A stretch of 64,000 nt of DNA from Bradyrhizobium jicamae (GTDB lineage: Bacteria > Pseudomonadota > Alphaproteobacteria > Rhizobiales > Xanthobacteraceae). A program made the translations under genes and the position numbers. The notes under the pieces were generated by a model, which saw only the letters and a program-made list of their open reading frames with translations, was not told the origin of the DNA and ran no database searches. The DNA lies in NCBI RefSeq assembly GCF_018130695.1, contig NZ_JAFCJX010000022.1:62001-126000 (forward strand), in the 5' to 3' direction. Positions within the stretch are counted from its first letter, which is position 1; the number at the start of each line of letters is the position of its first letter. Positions 50,758 through 59,997 of the stretch are shown here, in pieces.

Positions 50758-52026
50758 TTACTTGCCCCGCAGCTTTTCCAACAGGGGGGCCAGCAGGGAT
50801 CCCTTCGGTTTCTTGGTTTCGCCGCGGCCGGTCAGCCGCTGCGCCATCTGCAGGAACATCTCGACCGAGCGATGATTGGCGGAAATCTCCGCGATCATCT
50901 GGCCGTTGTTGGCGGCCGAGCCGAACACCTGCGGATCGAACGGAATGGTGGCGATCGGCGGGGTCTCGATCGCCTTGGCGAACTCGCTCGCGGCGATCTC
51001 GGGCCGTTTCGGCACTCCGACCTGATTCAGGCAGTACAGCGGCGCGCGATCGTTGGGCCGCGCGGCCTTCAGCAGGTCGAACATGTTCTTGGCGTTGCGC
51101 AGATTGGCGAGATCGGGGGCTGCGACGATCAGGATATCGTCGGCGGCGATCAGCGCGCGCTTGGTCCAGCCCGACCATTGGTGCGGGATGTCGAGCACGA
51201 TGCAGGGCATCGTGGTGCGCAGCGTGTCGAAGATCGCATCGAACGCGTCGGCGCCGAAGTCATAGACCTTGTCGAGCGTCGCCGGCGCGGCCAAAAGGCT
51301 CAGATGGTCGGTGCATTTCGACAGCAGGCGGTCGACGAAGGCGGTGTCGACGCGATCGGGCGAGAACACCGCATCCGCGATGCCCTGCGCCGGATCCTGG
51401 TTGTAGTCGAGGCCGGCGGTGCCGAAGGCGAGGTCGAGGTCGGCGACCACGGAATCCAGCGCCAGGTCGCGGGCGATCGCCCAGGCGACGTTGTGCGCGA
51501 TCGCGGAGGCACCGACGCCGCCCTTGGCGCCGACCACGGCGATGATGCGGCCGACCGCCTTGGCTTCCGGCGCCGAGAACAGGTTGCAGACCGAACGTAC
51601 GATGTCGAGCGCCTGGACCGGCGCGATCACGTAATCGCTGACGCCGCGACGCACCAGCTCGCGGTACAGCGCGACGTCGTTGAGACGGCCGATCACGATG
51701 ACGCGGGTGCCGGCGTCGCAGACGCTGGCGAGCTGGTCGAGCCCGGCCAGGATATCGGTGCGGCCCTCGGTCTCCAGGATGATCACGTTGGGCGTCGGCG
51801 CCGAGCGATAGGCCTCGATCGCGGCGGCCATGCCGCCCATCTGGATCTTCAGATGCGCCTTGCCGAGCCGGCGATCCTCGCCCGCCGATTGCACGGCGGC
51901 GGCAGTCTCGACCGTCTCGCAGAAAGCCTGCACCGACACCCGGGGTGCCGGCGCAATATGATCTTCCGCGGGCGGCGGCGGGACGTCCGGCTGCTCTTCG
52001 GAATTCTGACGCGCGTAGGTGATCAT
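50758..52026 (-). CDS. cpaE: Tad pilus localisation ATPase CpaE/TadZ
   Basis: This 422-residue protein combines an atypical receiver-like N-domain (about 55-160, VIILETEGRTDILAGLDQLASVCDAGTRVIVIG) with a MinD/ParA-type ATPase domain. The deviant Walker A is GRIIAVVGAKGGVGASAIAHNVAWAIA; note Ala-Ser instead of Lys-Thr after the last glycine, often seen in CpaE. SVVADLDLAFGTAGLDYNQDP follows. Family members place the pilus apparatus at the cell pole. Its start overlaps the cpaD stop by 4 bp. Confidence 0.94.
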   Translation of the reverse strand: MITYARQNSEEQPDVPPPPAEDHIAPAPRVSVQAFCETVETAAAVQSAGEDRRLGKAHLKIQMGGMAAAIEAYRSAPTPNVIILETEGRTDILAGLDQLASVCDAGTRVIVIGRLNDVALYRELVRRGVSDYVIAPVQALDIVRSVCNLFSAPEAKAVGRIIAVVGAKGGVGASAIAHNVAWAIARDLALDSVVADLDLAFGTAGLDYNQDPAQGIADAVFSPDRVDTAFVDRLLSKCTDHLSLLAAPATLDKVYDFGADAFDAIFDTLRTTMPCIVLDIPHQWSGWTKRALIAADDILIVAAPDLANLRNAKNMFDLLKAARPNDRAPLYCLNQVGVPKRPEIAASEFAKAIETPPIATIPFDPQVFGSAANNGQMIAEISANHRSVEMFLQMAQRLTGRGETKKPKGSLLAPLLEKLRGK

Positions 52027-52772
52027 TTGCCGGTATCGCTGAGTTTGGCCTTGTCAGCCTCGGGATAGGATGTCGCGGTCGTCGTGCCCTTCTTGTATTT
52101 GTCGAAGGCGATGTTGCGACGGGGCGTGTAGGCCGGCGTTTCGGCGCGCGGCTGCACCAGATCGGCGGGATCGGCGACCATGGCGGCGAGGTTGCGCTGA
52201 TAGGAGCAGCCGAAATTGTAGTAGGGCTTGTTCTCGAGATAGTCGCGATTGTGGATCGACGGGCCGAGATCGTCCGGCCACAGGCCGCAGGGGCCCGCAA
52301 CCGCCGAGATCTTCGGATAGGTGACGCGGATCGCCGCCATCTGGCGCTGATCCTCGGGATGATACTTGCGCACCACGTAGCCGCGCGGCGGCAGGCCGGC
52401 GGCGGCGAGCGTCGCCTGGATCTCGCGCAGCGAATCCTGCGCGGCGCGCGCGTTCGGCGTGTCGGTCGGAACGTCGATCGAGATCGCGCCGGTGCCTTCG
52501 CGTATCCAGTCGCGGCCCATGCCCATCACTTCGGCGCGCTGCTCGGCGGTCAATCCGCCGCGGCCGCGGCCGACGAACACCACGATCGAGCGGTCAGCCT
52601 CGGTCACCGCGATCGGATGCCGCTGGCGATAGTCGTTCGGCGCATCGACGCGGGCGAGGCTGTCGTCGGTGGTCTTGCAGGCGCCGAGCGTCAGGGCTGC
52701 GCCGATCAGCGCGCCGGCGAGGCGGAGCAGACGGTTGCGGTCGGCTGAGGTCATGGATGTCGATTGGGTCAT
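52023..52772 (-). CDS. cpaD: Tad pilus assembly lipoprotein CpaD
   Basis: This 249-residue protein has a lipoprotein signal (LLRLAGALIGAALTLGACKTTDD; lipobox LGAC). A CpaD domain follows: RQRHPIAVTEADRSIVVFVGRGRGGLTAEQRAEVMGMGRDWIREGTG and CGLWPDDLGPSIHNRDYLENKPYYNFGCSYQRNLAAMVADPADLVQPR, the latter being the family signature. It sits in the outer membrane with the secretin CpaC, whose gene ends 8 bp upstream. Confidence 0.95.
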   Translation of the reverse strand: MTQSTSMTSADRNRLLRLAGALIGAALTLGACKTTDDSLARVDAPNDYRQRHPIAVTEADRSIVVFVGRGRGGLTAEQRAEVMGMGRDWIREGTGAISIDVPTDTPNARAAQDSLREIQATLAAAGLPPRGYVVRKYHPEDQRQMAAIRVTYPKISAVAGPCGLWPDDLGPSIHNRDYLENKPYYNFGCSYQRNLAAMVADPADLVQPRAETPAYTPRRNIAFDKYKKGTTTATSYPEADKAKLSDTGK

Positions 52773-52780
52773 CGTCTGTC

Positions 52781-54274
52781 TCAGTCCGTGATGAAGCCGT
52801 AGGTGCCGCGATAATTCCGTGCCCGCTCGTTGCGGCCCGGAACGCCGTAGATGCGATTGATGCTGCCGAGCAGGTCGGCCTGCGGATCGGAGGCGTTGGC
52901 GAAGCCGTCATCCGGCCGCGACAGGTCCTTCTGCGCCACCGCGCGCACGATGTAGGGCGTCACCAGCACCATCAGCTCGGTGTTGTTGTTGACGAAGTCG
53001 CGGCTGCGGAACAGCGTGCCGAGCACCGGCAGCTGGGAGAGGCCCGGAAAGCCGTTGATCGCCTGCTTGGTCTGTTCCTGGATCAGGCCGGCCATCGCCA
53101 TCGCGCCGCCGGAGGGAATTTCCAGCGTGGTCTCGGCGCGGCGGGTGCGGATCGAGGGGATCGTCAGCGAGTTGACCGTGGAGTTCGTCACCGCCTGCGA
53201 CAGCGTGATCGAGTTGTCGTTCGACAGTTCGGAGACTTCGGTCATCACGCGCAGGCTGATGCGGCCCTCGGTCAGCACGACCGGGGTGAAATTCAGGGAG
53301 ATGCCGAACTTCTTGAAGCTGATCTGGGTGGTACAGACATGGGTGGTCGGGTCGCAGGCATAACCTGCGGGCACCGGGAATTCGCCGCCGGCGATGAAAG
53401 TCGCGGACTCACCGGAGATCGCGGTCAAATTGGGTTCGGCGAGCGTGCGGACCACGCCGGCGCTTTCCATCGCGCGCAGCGTCGCCTGGACCGACGGCGT
53501 CGAGCCGAACGCGGTGGTGAGCTTGTTGTCGGTGAGCGAGCGGCCGTAGGCGGTGAACGGGTTGGCGTTGGAGAAGTTCACCACCGCCGTGCCGTAGTTC
53601 AAATTCGCCGTCAGGTCGATGCCGAGCTGCTTGATGATGTTGCGCGCGACTTCCGCGACGGTGACCTTCAGCATCACCTGGTCGCGGCCTCGGACCGCAA
53701 TGGAGTTGACCACCTTGTCGGCGCCGCCGGCGAGGCGCGAGGCGAGGTCGAAGGCCTGCTGCGCCTCGATCGGGCTCGCCGCGGTTCCGGTCAGCACCAC
53801 GCCATCGCCGACACCCTCGATATGGATGTCGGAATTGGGCAGCGTCTGGCGCAGCGCGGTGCGGACGCCGTTGAGGTCGCGCGTCACCGCGATGTCATAG
53901 GCGGCGATCTGCTGGCCCTGGGCGTCGAAGAACACGATGTTGGTCTGGCCGACGGTGGCACCGATGATGTAGGCGCGCTGCGACGAGCGGACCACGGCGT
54001 TGGCGATCTTGGGATCGGCGACCAGCACATCCTTGATGTCGCGGGGCAGGTCGATCACCACGGATTTGCCGATGCCGAGCGACATCGGGCGGGCGTTCAT
54101 CTGGCCGTCGGCGCCGGGACCCGGGGCGGCCGCGCGATAGTCGCCCGCGATCACCGGCGTCAGTGCCGGATTGAGCGAGAGCGCCGCGACCGCCGAAAAC
54201 GACAGGGCGCGGACCAGGAAGGTCCGCATCTTCGTCTGTTTGACCCTGCACTTCATCTCATCTGCCCCATTCAC
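52781..54274 (-). CDS. cpaC: Tad pilus outer-membrane secretin CpaC/RcpA
   Basis: This 497-residue secretin forms the outer-membrane gate. The signal region is ALSFSAVAALSLNPALTPVIA. The pilus N-domain (about 55-125) has GKSVVIDLPRDIKDVLVADPKIANAVVRSSQRAYIIGATVGQTNIVFFD. A BON-like segment follows (ALRQTLPNSDIHIEGVGDGVVLTGTAASPIEAQQA), then the secretin domain with VRTLAEPNLTAISGESATFIAGGEFPVP and MAGLIQEQTKQAINGFPGLSQLPVLGTLFRSRDFVNNNTELMVLVTPYIV. The start overlaps the cpaB stop by 4 bp. Confidence 0.97.
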   Translation of the reverse strand: MNGADEMKCRVKQTKMRTFLVRALSFSAVAALSLNPALTPVIAGDYRAAAPGPGADGQMNARPMSLGIGKSVVIDLPRDIKDVLVADPKIANAVVRSSQRAYIIGATVGQTNIVFFDAQGQQIAAYDIAVTRDLNGVRTALRQTLPNSDIHIEGVGDGVVLTGTAASPIEAQQAFDLASRLAGGADKVVNSIAVRGRDQVMLKVTVAEVARNIIKQLGIDLTANLNYGTAVVNFSNANPFTAYGRSLTDNKLTTAFGSTPSVQATLRAMESAGVVRTLAEPNLTAISGESATFIAGGEFPVPAGYACDPTTHVCTTQISFKKFGISLNFTPVVLTEGRISLRVMTEVSELSNDNSITLSQAVTNSTVNSLTIPSIRTRRAETTLEIPSGGAMAMAGLIQEQTKQAINGFPGLSQLPVLGTLFRSRDFVNNNTELMVLVTPYIVRAVAQKDLSRPDDGFANASDPQADLLGSINRIYGVPGRNERARNYRGTYGFITD

Positions 54275-55065
54275 TTCTGCATCGTCGCCTGCCCGGCGAC
54301 GCCGTAGCGGATGACGTTGACCGTGGTGCCGCGCTTGTCGGCGTTATCGTCGGTGCGGACCTCGACCATGTTGACGTCGGCGATGCTGCGCAGCGCGAGC
54401 GACAGGATGCCGCTCTGGCGTGCGCGCTGCAGCGTCTCGGTCTGCTCCGGCTTGAGCTCGAGCGTCACGGTCTTGCCGACCAGCGCGTTGGCGCCATCCT
54501 TCTCCTTCGGCGCCTGGTCGATGGCCAGCACGCGGATGTTGCTCAGGATGATCTCGGTGTTGATGATGTCGGGACCGGTGCGGTCCGGGTTCTTGTCGCG
54601 CCGGGACAGCAGCACGTCGACCCGGTCGTTGGGCAGGATGAAGCCGCCGGCGCCGGTTTCGGGAGAGATTTCGGTCGACACCGCGCGCATGCCGCTGGGC
54701 AGGATCGCGGCCATGAAGCCCGAGCCGTCGGCCTTGACCAGCTTCTGGTCGCGGATCGGCTCGCCCTGGATGAAGGGGGCGCGCGCGATCGAGCCGGTGA
54801 CGTCCTTGATCGCCTCGGCGTTGGTGTCGCGGCGCATGAAGGTGGCGCTGGCGGTCGCGGCCGGCCAGGTCTGCCACTGCAGGTCCTCGGGCTTCACGGT
54901 CTGGCCGAGGCCGATGTCGGACTTGGCGACCAGGATGTCCACGGTCGGCAATTGTGCGACCGGCTGCTGCACGGGCTTATCGTCGCCGCTGCCGCTCGCA
55001 AGATACAGGGCCGCGAGGCCGGCACAGCCGGCGATAGCCAGGACCATAATGCGGGCGGTATTCAT
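54271..55065 (-). CDS. cpaB: Tad pilus assembly protein CpaB/RcpC
   Basis: This 264-residue periplasmic protein has an N-terminal membrane anchor (NTARIMVLAIAGCAGLAALYLASG). A SAF domain (VDILVAKSDIGLGQTVKPEDLQWQTWP) is followed by the RcpC/CpaB region GMRAVSTEISPETGAGGFILPNDRVDVLLSR and GKTVTLELKPEQTETLQRARQSGILSLALRS. It is thought to bind peptidoglycan and stabilise the secretin. A 214-bp gap with no other gene separates it from cpaA, so a promoter in 55066-55279 is possible. Confidence 0.95.
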   Translation of the reverse strand: MNTARIMVLAIAGCAGLAALYLASGSGDDKPVQQPVAQLPTVDILVAKSDIGLGQTVKPEDLQWQTWPAATASATFMRRDTNAEAIKDVTGSIARAPFIQGEPIRDQKLVKADGSGFMAAILPSGMRAVSTEISPETGAGGFILPNDRVDVLLSRRDKNPDRTGPDIINTEIILSNIRVLAIDQAPKEKDGANALVGKTVTLELKPEQTETLQRARQSGILSLALRSIADVNMVEVRTDDNADKRGTTVNVIRYGVAGQATMQK

Positions 55066-55279
55066 TACGCTTCACTTTCCACATGACGCCGCGACGCTGC
55101 CGCCGCCGTGATGGGAGTTGACCAGCTATTCGTCAAAGCATGGTTAATGAGGCGTATCTAAATCGCCTTAACGGGTGGTTACCCGTAGGCCGAGTGTCTT
55201 CCGGCCAAGCACGCCGCAGCCTTGATCCGGGATCGGCGCCGGTTCGCGAGAAGCAAACGCGTCAGCGCAGCGGATCGGG

Positions 55280-55804
55280 TCAGAGCATCGCAAGGTGCGT
55301 GAGGTCGACCGACTTGATCCAGCTGGTCTCCGGATAGGCCGTCAACGCGCCGAAGGCGAGCGCGATGCCGTAGGGGATTCCGGTCCGCATGTCGTGCAGG
55401 CGGACCAGCCAGGCCTGGCCGGTGAGGACGCGGGGCAGTGGAAATTGCCGCAGCTGGAGCACGAGGAAGGTGAGCCCGCCGCCGAACAGCGAAGCATAGA
55501 GCAAGAATACCAGCAGGTGATCGAAGCCGAACCACAGGCCGGCCGCGGCCGCGACCTTGGCGTCACCGCCGCCCATCCATCCCATCGCAAAGCAGCCGAA
55601 CGCCACCACCAGCACCAGCGCACCCGCGCCGGCATGCAACAGCATGTCGTAAGGCGCCATGCCCGACAGTGGCGCCATCACGATGAAGCCAGCGAGCAGC
55701 GCCAGCGAGACCCGGTTGGGAATCGTCATGGTGAAGAGGTCGCTCGAGGCGGCAAAGGCCATCAGGGCCGGAAACAGCGTCAGGCGCGCGATGTCGAGGA
55801 TCAT
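55280..55804 (-). CDS. cpaA: Prepilin peptidase CpaA/TadV (short form)
   Basis: This 174-residue inner-membrane aspartic peptidase has six or so hydrophobic segments. The two catalytic aspartates are seen in AASSDLFTMTIPNRVS (about residue 22) and MGGGDAKVAAAAGLW (GGGD, about residue 79). It lacks the N-methylase cysteine domain of PilD, as is normal for TadV. It cleaves the Flp pilin encoded just upstream and probably the TadE/TadG pseudopilins at 60684-61817. It lies between pilA and cpaB on the same strand. Confidence 0.95.
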   Translation of the reverse strand: MILDIARLTLFPALMAFAASSDLFTMTIPNRVSLALLAGFIVMAPLSGMAPYDMLLHAGAGALVLVVAFGCFAMGWMGGGDAKVAAAAGLWFGFDHLLVFLLYASLFGGGLTFLVLQLRQFPLPRVLTGQAWLVRLHDMRTGIPYGIALAFGALTAYPETSWIKSVDLTHLAML

Positions 55805-55923
55805 GGGATCAAACCGCCAGAAAGCTTCGGTCGGAACATCGCCGGAGCCTAGTCGCCAATGGTGAACAATCGGGAAAAGCCGGAGCTCGGGTTCGACTGA
55901 ACCGGAGCAGGGCCTCCCGGCAC

Positions 55924-55955
55924 AAAAAAAGGTCCCGGGAAGACCCGGGACCTTT
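55924..55955 (-). terminator. Terminator between pilA and cpaA
   Basis: A strong stem AAAGGTCCCGGG/CCCGGGACCTTT is followed on the minus strand by a run of seven T (55930-55924). It lies 24 bp past the pilin stop. It would let the pilin be made in excess while only part of the transcription reads on into cpaA. Confidence 0.88.
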
Positions 55956-55978
55956 GGGACGCAACCGCGTCGGGATGC

Positions 55979-56143
55979 TTACTTCAGCGAGGTCGAGATC
56001 GTCGCGAAGTTGGTCGAGAGCTGGGTGCCCACGCCCTTCACGGCGGAAATGATCGCGATGGCAATGCCGGCAGCAATCAGGCCGTATTCGATGGCGGTCG
56101 CGCCGGATTCATCCTTCACGAAGCGCGAAACGAGGTTCTTCAT
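55979..56143 (-). CDS. pilA: Flp-family type IVb pilin
   Basis: This 54-residue prepilin, MKNLVSRFVKDESGATAIEYGLIAAGIAIAI and so on, has a short basic leader and cleavage expected after G14. E19 lies at position +5 of the mature pilin and Y20 follows, as in Flp pilins, then one hydrophobic helix. The ATG at 56143 has AGGAGT 6 bp upstream on the minus strand, which decides the start over the longer open frame from 56215. It is the major pilin subunit of the tad pilus encoded downstream. Confidence 0.96.
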   Translation of the reverse strand: MKNLVSRFVKDESGATAIEYGLIAAGIAIAIISAVKGVGTQLSTNFATISTSLK

Positions 56144-56450
56144 AGGTAACTCCTGTGTACACGTGGCTGGTCGAACTAGCAGTGGTCTGGCCGGCGTTCT
56201 CAGCACCGTGACCATGCGGGAACCCTAGGGTGCGACAATTGCAGCGCAGTTAATTTGATTGCGTAAAAACGGGTGGAACTCGCTGTTCTTGCGCACAGTA
56301 AATTTGGCATTAAGCCGTTTCATAAAGTTGCAGATTTTTTCCCGCAGCGAATGGTCCGCTTCCCGCGCACGCGTGAACACTTAAGGATTCACAGCTCCTT
56401 AAGCGGCACCAGATAGGCATGAAGGTCTCCCATTGATCAAAGAGGCCGCC
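56144..56450. other. Divergent intergenic region between pilA and the sterol-desaturase gene
   Basis: These 307 bp hold no gene that I can support. They are AT-richer in 56245-56345 (GTTAATTTGATTGCGTAAAA and TTCATAAAGTTGCAGATTTT) and must contain the pilA promoter and probably that of the plus-strand gene at 56451. I could not assign -35/-10 boxes or a sigma-54 site with confidence. Confidence 0.6.
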
Positions 56451-57278
56451 ATGTCCAGCCTTCCCCTTGAAGTGATCGAGATGGTCGGCCAGACGATGAT
56501 GAAAGTCGTGCCGGTCACGATCGTGCTCGCGATCGTTTTCACCGTGCTCGCGCACTTCTGGGCGTGCAATCCCGGCAAGCCGTGGTGGCAGAAGCGCGAG
56601 CTCGTCACCGACATCTGCTACTGGTTTTTCGTGCCGGTGTTCGCGCGGGTGTTTCGCATCGGGTTGATGGTGCTCGGCGCGAGCCTGCTGTTCGACATCA
56701 ACGGCGCCGATGCCCTCGTGGCCTTCTACGACAACGGTCACGGGCCGCTGGCGCAGCTGCCGCTCGCCGTGCAGGCGATCATCTTTCTCGTCGCGTCCGA
56801 CTTCATGCTGTACTGGCTGCACCGCATGTTCCACGGCAGCAGCTTCTGGAAGTATCACGCCATCCATCACTCCTCCGAGGATCTGGAGTGGATCTCGGCG
56901 GCGCGCTTCCATCCCGTCAATCTCCTGATCGGCACGATCTCGGTCGACGTCATCCTGCTGATGGCCGGCATCTCGCCCAACATCATGCTGTGGGTCGGTC
57001 CGTTCACGACCTTCCATTCGGCCTTCGTCCACGCCAATCTGAACTGGACGCTCGGGCCGTTCAAATATGTGCTGGCGACGCCGGTGTTCCACCGCTGGCA
57101 CCACACCTCGCTTGAAGAGGGCGGCGACACCAATTTCGCCGGCACCTTCCCGCTCTGGGATATCCTGTTCGGCACCTTCCGGATGCCGGACGGCGTGCTG
57201 CCGGAAACCTATGGCGCCGACGACAAGGCGATCCCGACCGAGATCGGCGGGCAATTGGCCTATCCGTTCCGGCACTGA
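56451..57278 (+). CDS. Sterol desaturase/fatty acid hydroxylase family protein
   Basis: This is a 275-residue membrane di-iron oxygenase. Hydrophobic segments lie at about 20-40, 65-85, 110-125 and 155-175. The histidine clusters are HRMFHGSSFWKYHAIHHSSEDLEW and VFHRWHHTSLEEGGDTNFAG, which together give the eight-histidine set of the family. I use the ATG at 56451, preceded by AGAGG; a TTG at 56433 is the alternative. The substrate could be a fatty acid, sterol-like or hopanoid lipid. It interrupts the tad locus between pilA and the later pseudopilin genes. Confidence 0.92.
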   Translation: MSSLPLEVIEMVGQTMMKVVPVTIVLAIVFTVLAHFWACNPGKPWWQKRELVTDICYWFFVPVFARVFRIGLMVLGASLLFDINGADALVAFYDNGHGPLAQLPLAVQAIIFLVASDFMLYWLHRMFHGSSFWKYHAIHHSSEDLEWISAARFHPVNLLIGTISVDVILLMAGISPNIMLWVGPFTTFHSAFVHANLNWTLGPFKYVLATPVFHRWHHTSLEEGGDTNFAGTFPLWDILFGTFRMPDGVLPETYGADDKAIPTEIGGQLAYPFRH

Positions 57279-57304
57279 CGAGCAGGCAAAGGCGTCGAGC
57301 CGCC

Positions 57305-58750
57305 ATGAGCGCAGAGACGGCAACCGTTGCGCGGGACCGGCACTCGATCCTCGGCCAGGTGCCCGCCTGGTTCTGGGTCGGGAGCGGCGTCTACGCGCTG
57401 TTGCTGCTCAACGGCGTCAGGCTGCTCGCCGACTCCGACACCTATTGGCAGATCTCGGTCGGCCAATGGATCTTCGATCACCGCGCGCTGCCGACCGTCG
57501 ACATCTATTCCTTCACCCGGACCGGCGAGCCATGGCTGTCCTCGTCCTGGCTCGCGCAGGTGCTCTACGCCACGGCCTATGATCTTGCCGGCTGGACCGG
57601 GCCGGTGGTGCTGGCTGCGGCCAGTGTGGCCGGCGCCTTTGCGCTGCTTAATCATATCCTCGGGCGGCGGATGCCTGCCACGCATGCCTGCGTGGTCACG
57701 CTCGCCGCGCTGGTGTTGTCGGTGCAGCATCTGCTGGCCCGGCCGCATGTGCTGGTGATGCCGGTGATGATCGCCTGGGCCTACGGGCTGATGAGCGCAA
57801 GCGAGCGGCGCGTGATGCCGTCGCTGTGGCTGCTGCCGGTGATCGCGCTATGGGCCAATCTGCATGGCGGCTTCGTGTTCGGCCTCGTGCTGGTCGGCGG
57901 CTTTGCGCTGGATGCGCTGTGGAATGCCGAGCGCTCGCAACGCATCGCGACCGCGCTGCGCTGGGCCGCATTCGGCATCGCCGCGCTGATTGCGTGCTGC
58001 GCAACGCCCTATGGCTGGAATTCGATCCTCGCCTCGCGCAAGATCCTCGATCTCGGCGAGCTGTTGCACCTGATCTATGAATGGATGCCGGCGGACTTCA
58101 GCCATCTCAGCGCCTTCGAGCTGGCCGTACTCACGCTGATCGGTGGCGCGCTCTATGGCGGCGTGAAACTGTCGCCGCCACGGATCGCGCTGGTGCTGGG
58201 CCTCCTGCACATGGCGCTGTCGCATGTCCGGAACACCGAGATCTTCGCGCTGTTGCTGCCGATCGTCGTGCTGACGCCGGTGACGGCGCAATTCAGCCTG
58301 CAGCCGGGCAAGCTCGTGAAGCTCAAGCCCGTCGTCGCACTGGTCCTCGTCGGCCTGCTCGGTGCCTGGACCTCGGTTCTGGCCGCAAGCCAGCCGATCG
58401 CGCCGCCCCAGGTGCAGTCGCCGGCGGCTGCCGTCGATGCGCTGATGGCGCGTAACCCCAAGCGCATCTTCAATGACCTGCCGTTCGGCGGCTATCTGAT
58501 CTGGCGCCAGATCCCGGTGTTCATCGACGGCCGTGCCGAGCTCTACGGCGAAAAATTCGAGATGGACTATTTCCGCGCGGTCCAGCTCAAGGATGTCGAC
58601 GGCCTGCTCGATATGCTCAAACGCCATGACATCGATGCGGTGATCCTGACGCCGGCCACGCCTGCCGTGAAGCTGTTGGACCACATCGGCGGCTGGCAGC
58701 GCATCTATGCGGATGAAAGCGCCGTGGTGCATGTCCGCGTCGCCAACTAA
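57305..58750 (+). CDS. Multi-pass membrane protein, GT-C-like fold, uncharacterised
   Basis: This 481-residue protein has about 10-11 hydrophobic segments. The first periplasmic loop reads LLADSDTYWQISVGQWIFDHRALPTVDIYSFTRTGEPWLSSSWLAQVLY. An acidic D-x-D-x-x-W-like loop followed by P-T-x-D-x-x-S-F-T recalls GT39-type sugar transferases but fits no named enzyme that I can confirm. The C-terminal soluble part (about 385-481) has KRIFNDLPFGGYLIWRQIPVFIDGRAELYGEKFEMDYF. It is followed with a 20-bp overlap by an acyltransferase gene, which suggests a shared surface-polymer or lipid modification job. Confidence 0.8.
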   Translation: MSAETATVARDRHSILGQVPAWFWVGSGVYALLLLNGVRLLADSDTYWQISVGQWIFDHRALPTVDIYSFTRTGEPWLSSSWLAQVLYATAYDLAGWTGPVVLAAASVAGAFALLNHILGRRMPATHACVVTLAALVLSVQHLLARPHVLVMPVMIAWAYGLMSASERRVMPSLWLLPVIALWANLHGGFVFGLVLVGGFALDALWNAERSQRIATALRWAAFGIAALIACCATPYGWNSILASRKILDLGELLHLIYEWMPADFSHLSAFELAVLTLIGGALYGGVKLSPPRIALVLGLLHMALSHVRNTEIFALLLPIVVLTPVTAQFSLQPGKLVKLKPVVALVLVGLLGAWTSVLAASQPIAPPQVQSPAAAVDALMARNPKRIFNDLPFGGYLIWRQIPVFIDGRAELYGEKFEMDYFRAVQLKDVDGLLDMLKRHDIDAVILTPATPAVKLLDHIGGWQRIYADESAVVHVRVAN

Positions 58751-59804
58751 GCCGCGGTCGTCGAGCCGCAATCCATCGCTCGACCTGTTGCGCGGTATTG
58801 CCATTCTGATGGTGGTCGCCGCGCATAGCGCCGCTGCCGCACCCAGCGTCGTCCCTGGCCTCACCTGGATCGCCGGCGACTACGGCCAGCTCGGCGTGCA
58901 GCTGTTCTTCATGGTGTCCGGCTACACCATGATGCTGACCTATGGCGAGCGCACGGACATCGCCGCCGCGGAATCCTTCTATCTGCGCCGCGTCTTCCGC
59001 ATCGTGCCGCTGTTCTGGCTCGCCATCGTCTTCTATCTCGCGATCACGGGCGGCGCCGGCATCAAGGAATGGGCGCCTGACGGCATCGGCAAGACCGATG
59101 TCATCCTGACTGTTTTCTTCCTGCATCTGTGGAGCCCCACCGCGTTCAACTCGGTGGTGCCCGGCGGCTGGAGCATCGCCGTGGAAATGCAGTTCTACCT
59201 GCTGTTTCCGCTGATCATCTGGCTGTTCCGGCGGCCGAACGGGCCGATCATCTGCTATGCCACGATCGCGCTGATCAGTGCCGTCGGACGCTTCGCGGCT
59301 GATCTCTATCTCGCGCCGCATCTGGCGGCTTCGCTGCCGTCGGCGCAGGCCTATCTCGCCGAAGGCTTCTATTATTGCTGGCTGCCGCGCCAGGCGGTCT
59401 GCTTTGGCCTCGGCATCCTGCTCTATGATGTGATCGAGCGCGGCAGCCGGCCGCGGCTCGGTGCGCTGCTGCTGCTCGGCGTCTGCCTGACCTCGTCCTG
59501 GGGCGCCAAGGTCGCGCTGCTGTTTGCGGCGTCCTATGCGCTGCTGGCCGCGCGCGCCGAGAATGCCGCGCTCGGCCTGTTCGGGCGGCATTCCTATGCG
59601 ATCTATCTGGTCCACTTCGCCGTGGTGCCGCTGGTCTCCATGCTCCTGCCGGCGGAGCTGCTCCTGACCTTTGTCCTGACCGGCGGCGTGTCGCTGGCGT
59701 TGAGCTACGCCCTGATCGAGCCCCTGATCGAGCGCCGCTGCAATCGGCTGGGCCACGCTTTGGCGGGGAGTGTCGGCCACAAGGCCGCCGTGGCCGCAGG
59801 CTGA
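58731..59804 (+). CDS. Acyltransferase family 3 (OafA/NodX-type) membrane protein
   Basis: This 357-residue membrane protein opens NPSLDLLRGIAILMVVAAHSAAAAPS, with the R/H pair of the acyltransferase 3 motif (LRGIAIL-x-V-x-x-H). YGQLGVQLFFMVSGYTMM and FYLRRVFRIVPLFWLAIVFYLAI follow, and SVVPGGWSIAVEMQFYLLFPLIIWLF has the usual WS-x-x-E-x-x-F-Y sequence. About ten membrane segments are visible. Such proteins O-acylate sugars of lipopolysaccharide, capsule or Nod factor. The start at 58731 overlaps the previous gene by 20 bp; an upstream in-frame ATG at 58707 is also possible. Confidence 0.92.
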   Translation: MSASPTKPRSSSRNPSLDLLRGIAILMVVAAHSAAAAPSVVPGLTWIAGDYGQLGVQLFFMVSGYTMMLTYGERTDIAAAESFYLRRVFRIVPLFWLAIVFYLAITGGAGIKEWAPDGIGKTDVILTVFFLHLWSPTAFNSVVPGGWSIAVEMQFYLLFPLIIWLFRRPNGPIICYATIALISAVGRFAADLYLAPHLAASLPSAQAYLAEGFYYCWLPRQAVCFGLGILLYDVIERGSRPRLGALLLLGVCLTSSWGAKVALLFAASYALLAARAENAALGLFGRHSYAIYLVHFAVVPLVSMLLPAELLLTFVLTGGVSLALSYALIEPLIERRCNRLGHALAGSVGHKAAVAAG

Positions 59805-59997
59805 TTCGTCGAATCGCAGCCATTCGATTCAGCTGTGCTTTGCCAAGCGGTTGCTCCGGTGCGGAAGTTACCCGATTGGCGCAATTCGCCGGGCCGTTTT
59901 TGCTCTTCTTAAATAATTTACCGTCAAATTGGCCATGTCGGGCGCCGGTACCGCTGCGTATCGCTTTTGCCGGCTCGTCAACGTCCCGGGGTAGAGT

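Noticed and set aside
47947..52068. A long plus-strand open frame opposite tadC, tadB, cpaF and cpaE
   Set aside because: It is the same GC-bias artefact; four conserved tad proteins occupy the other strand with overlapping starts and stops.
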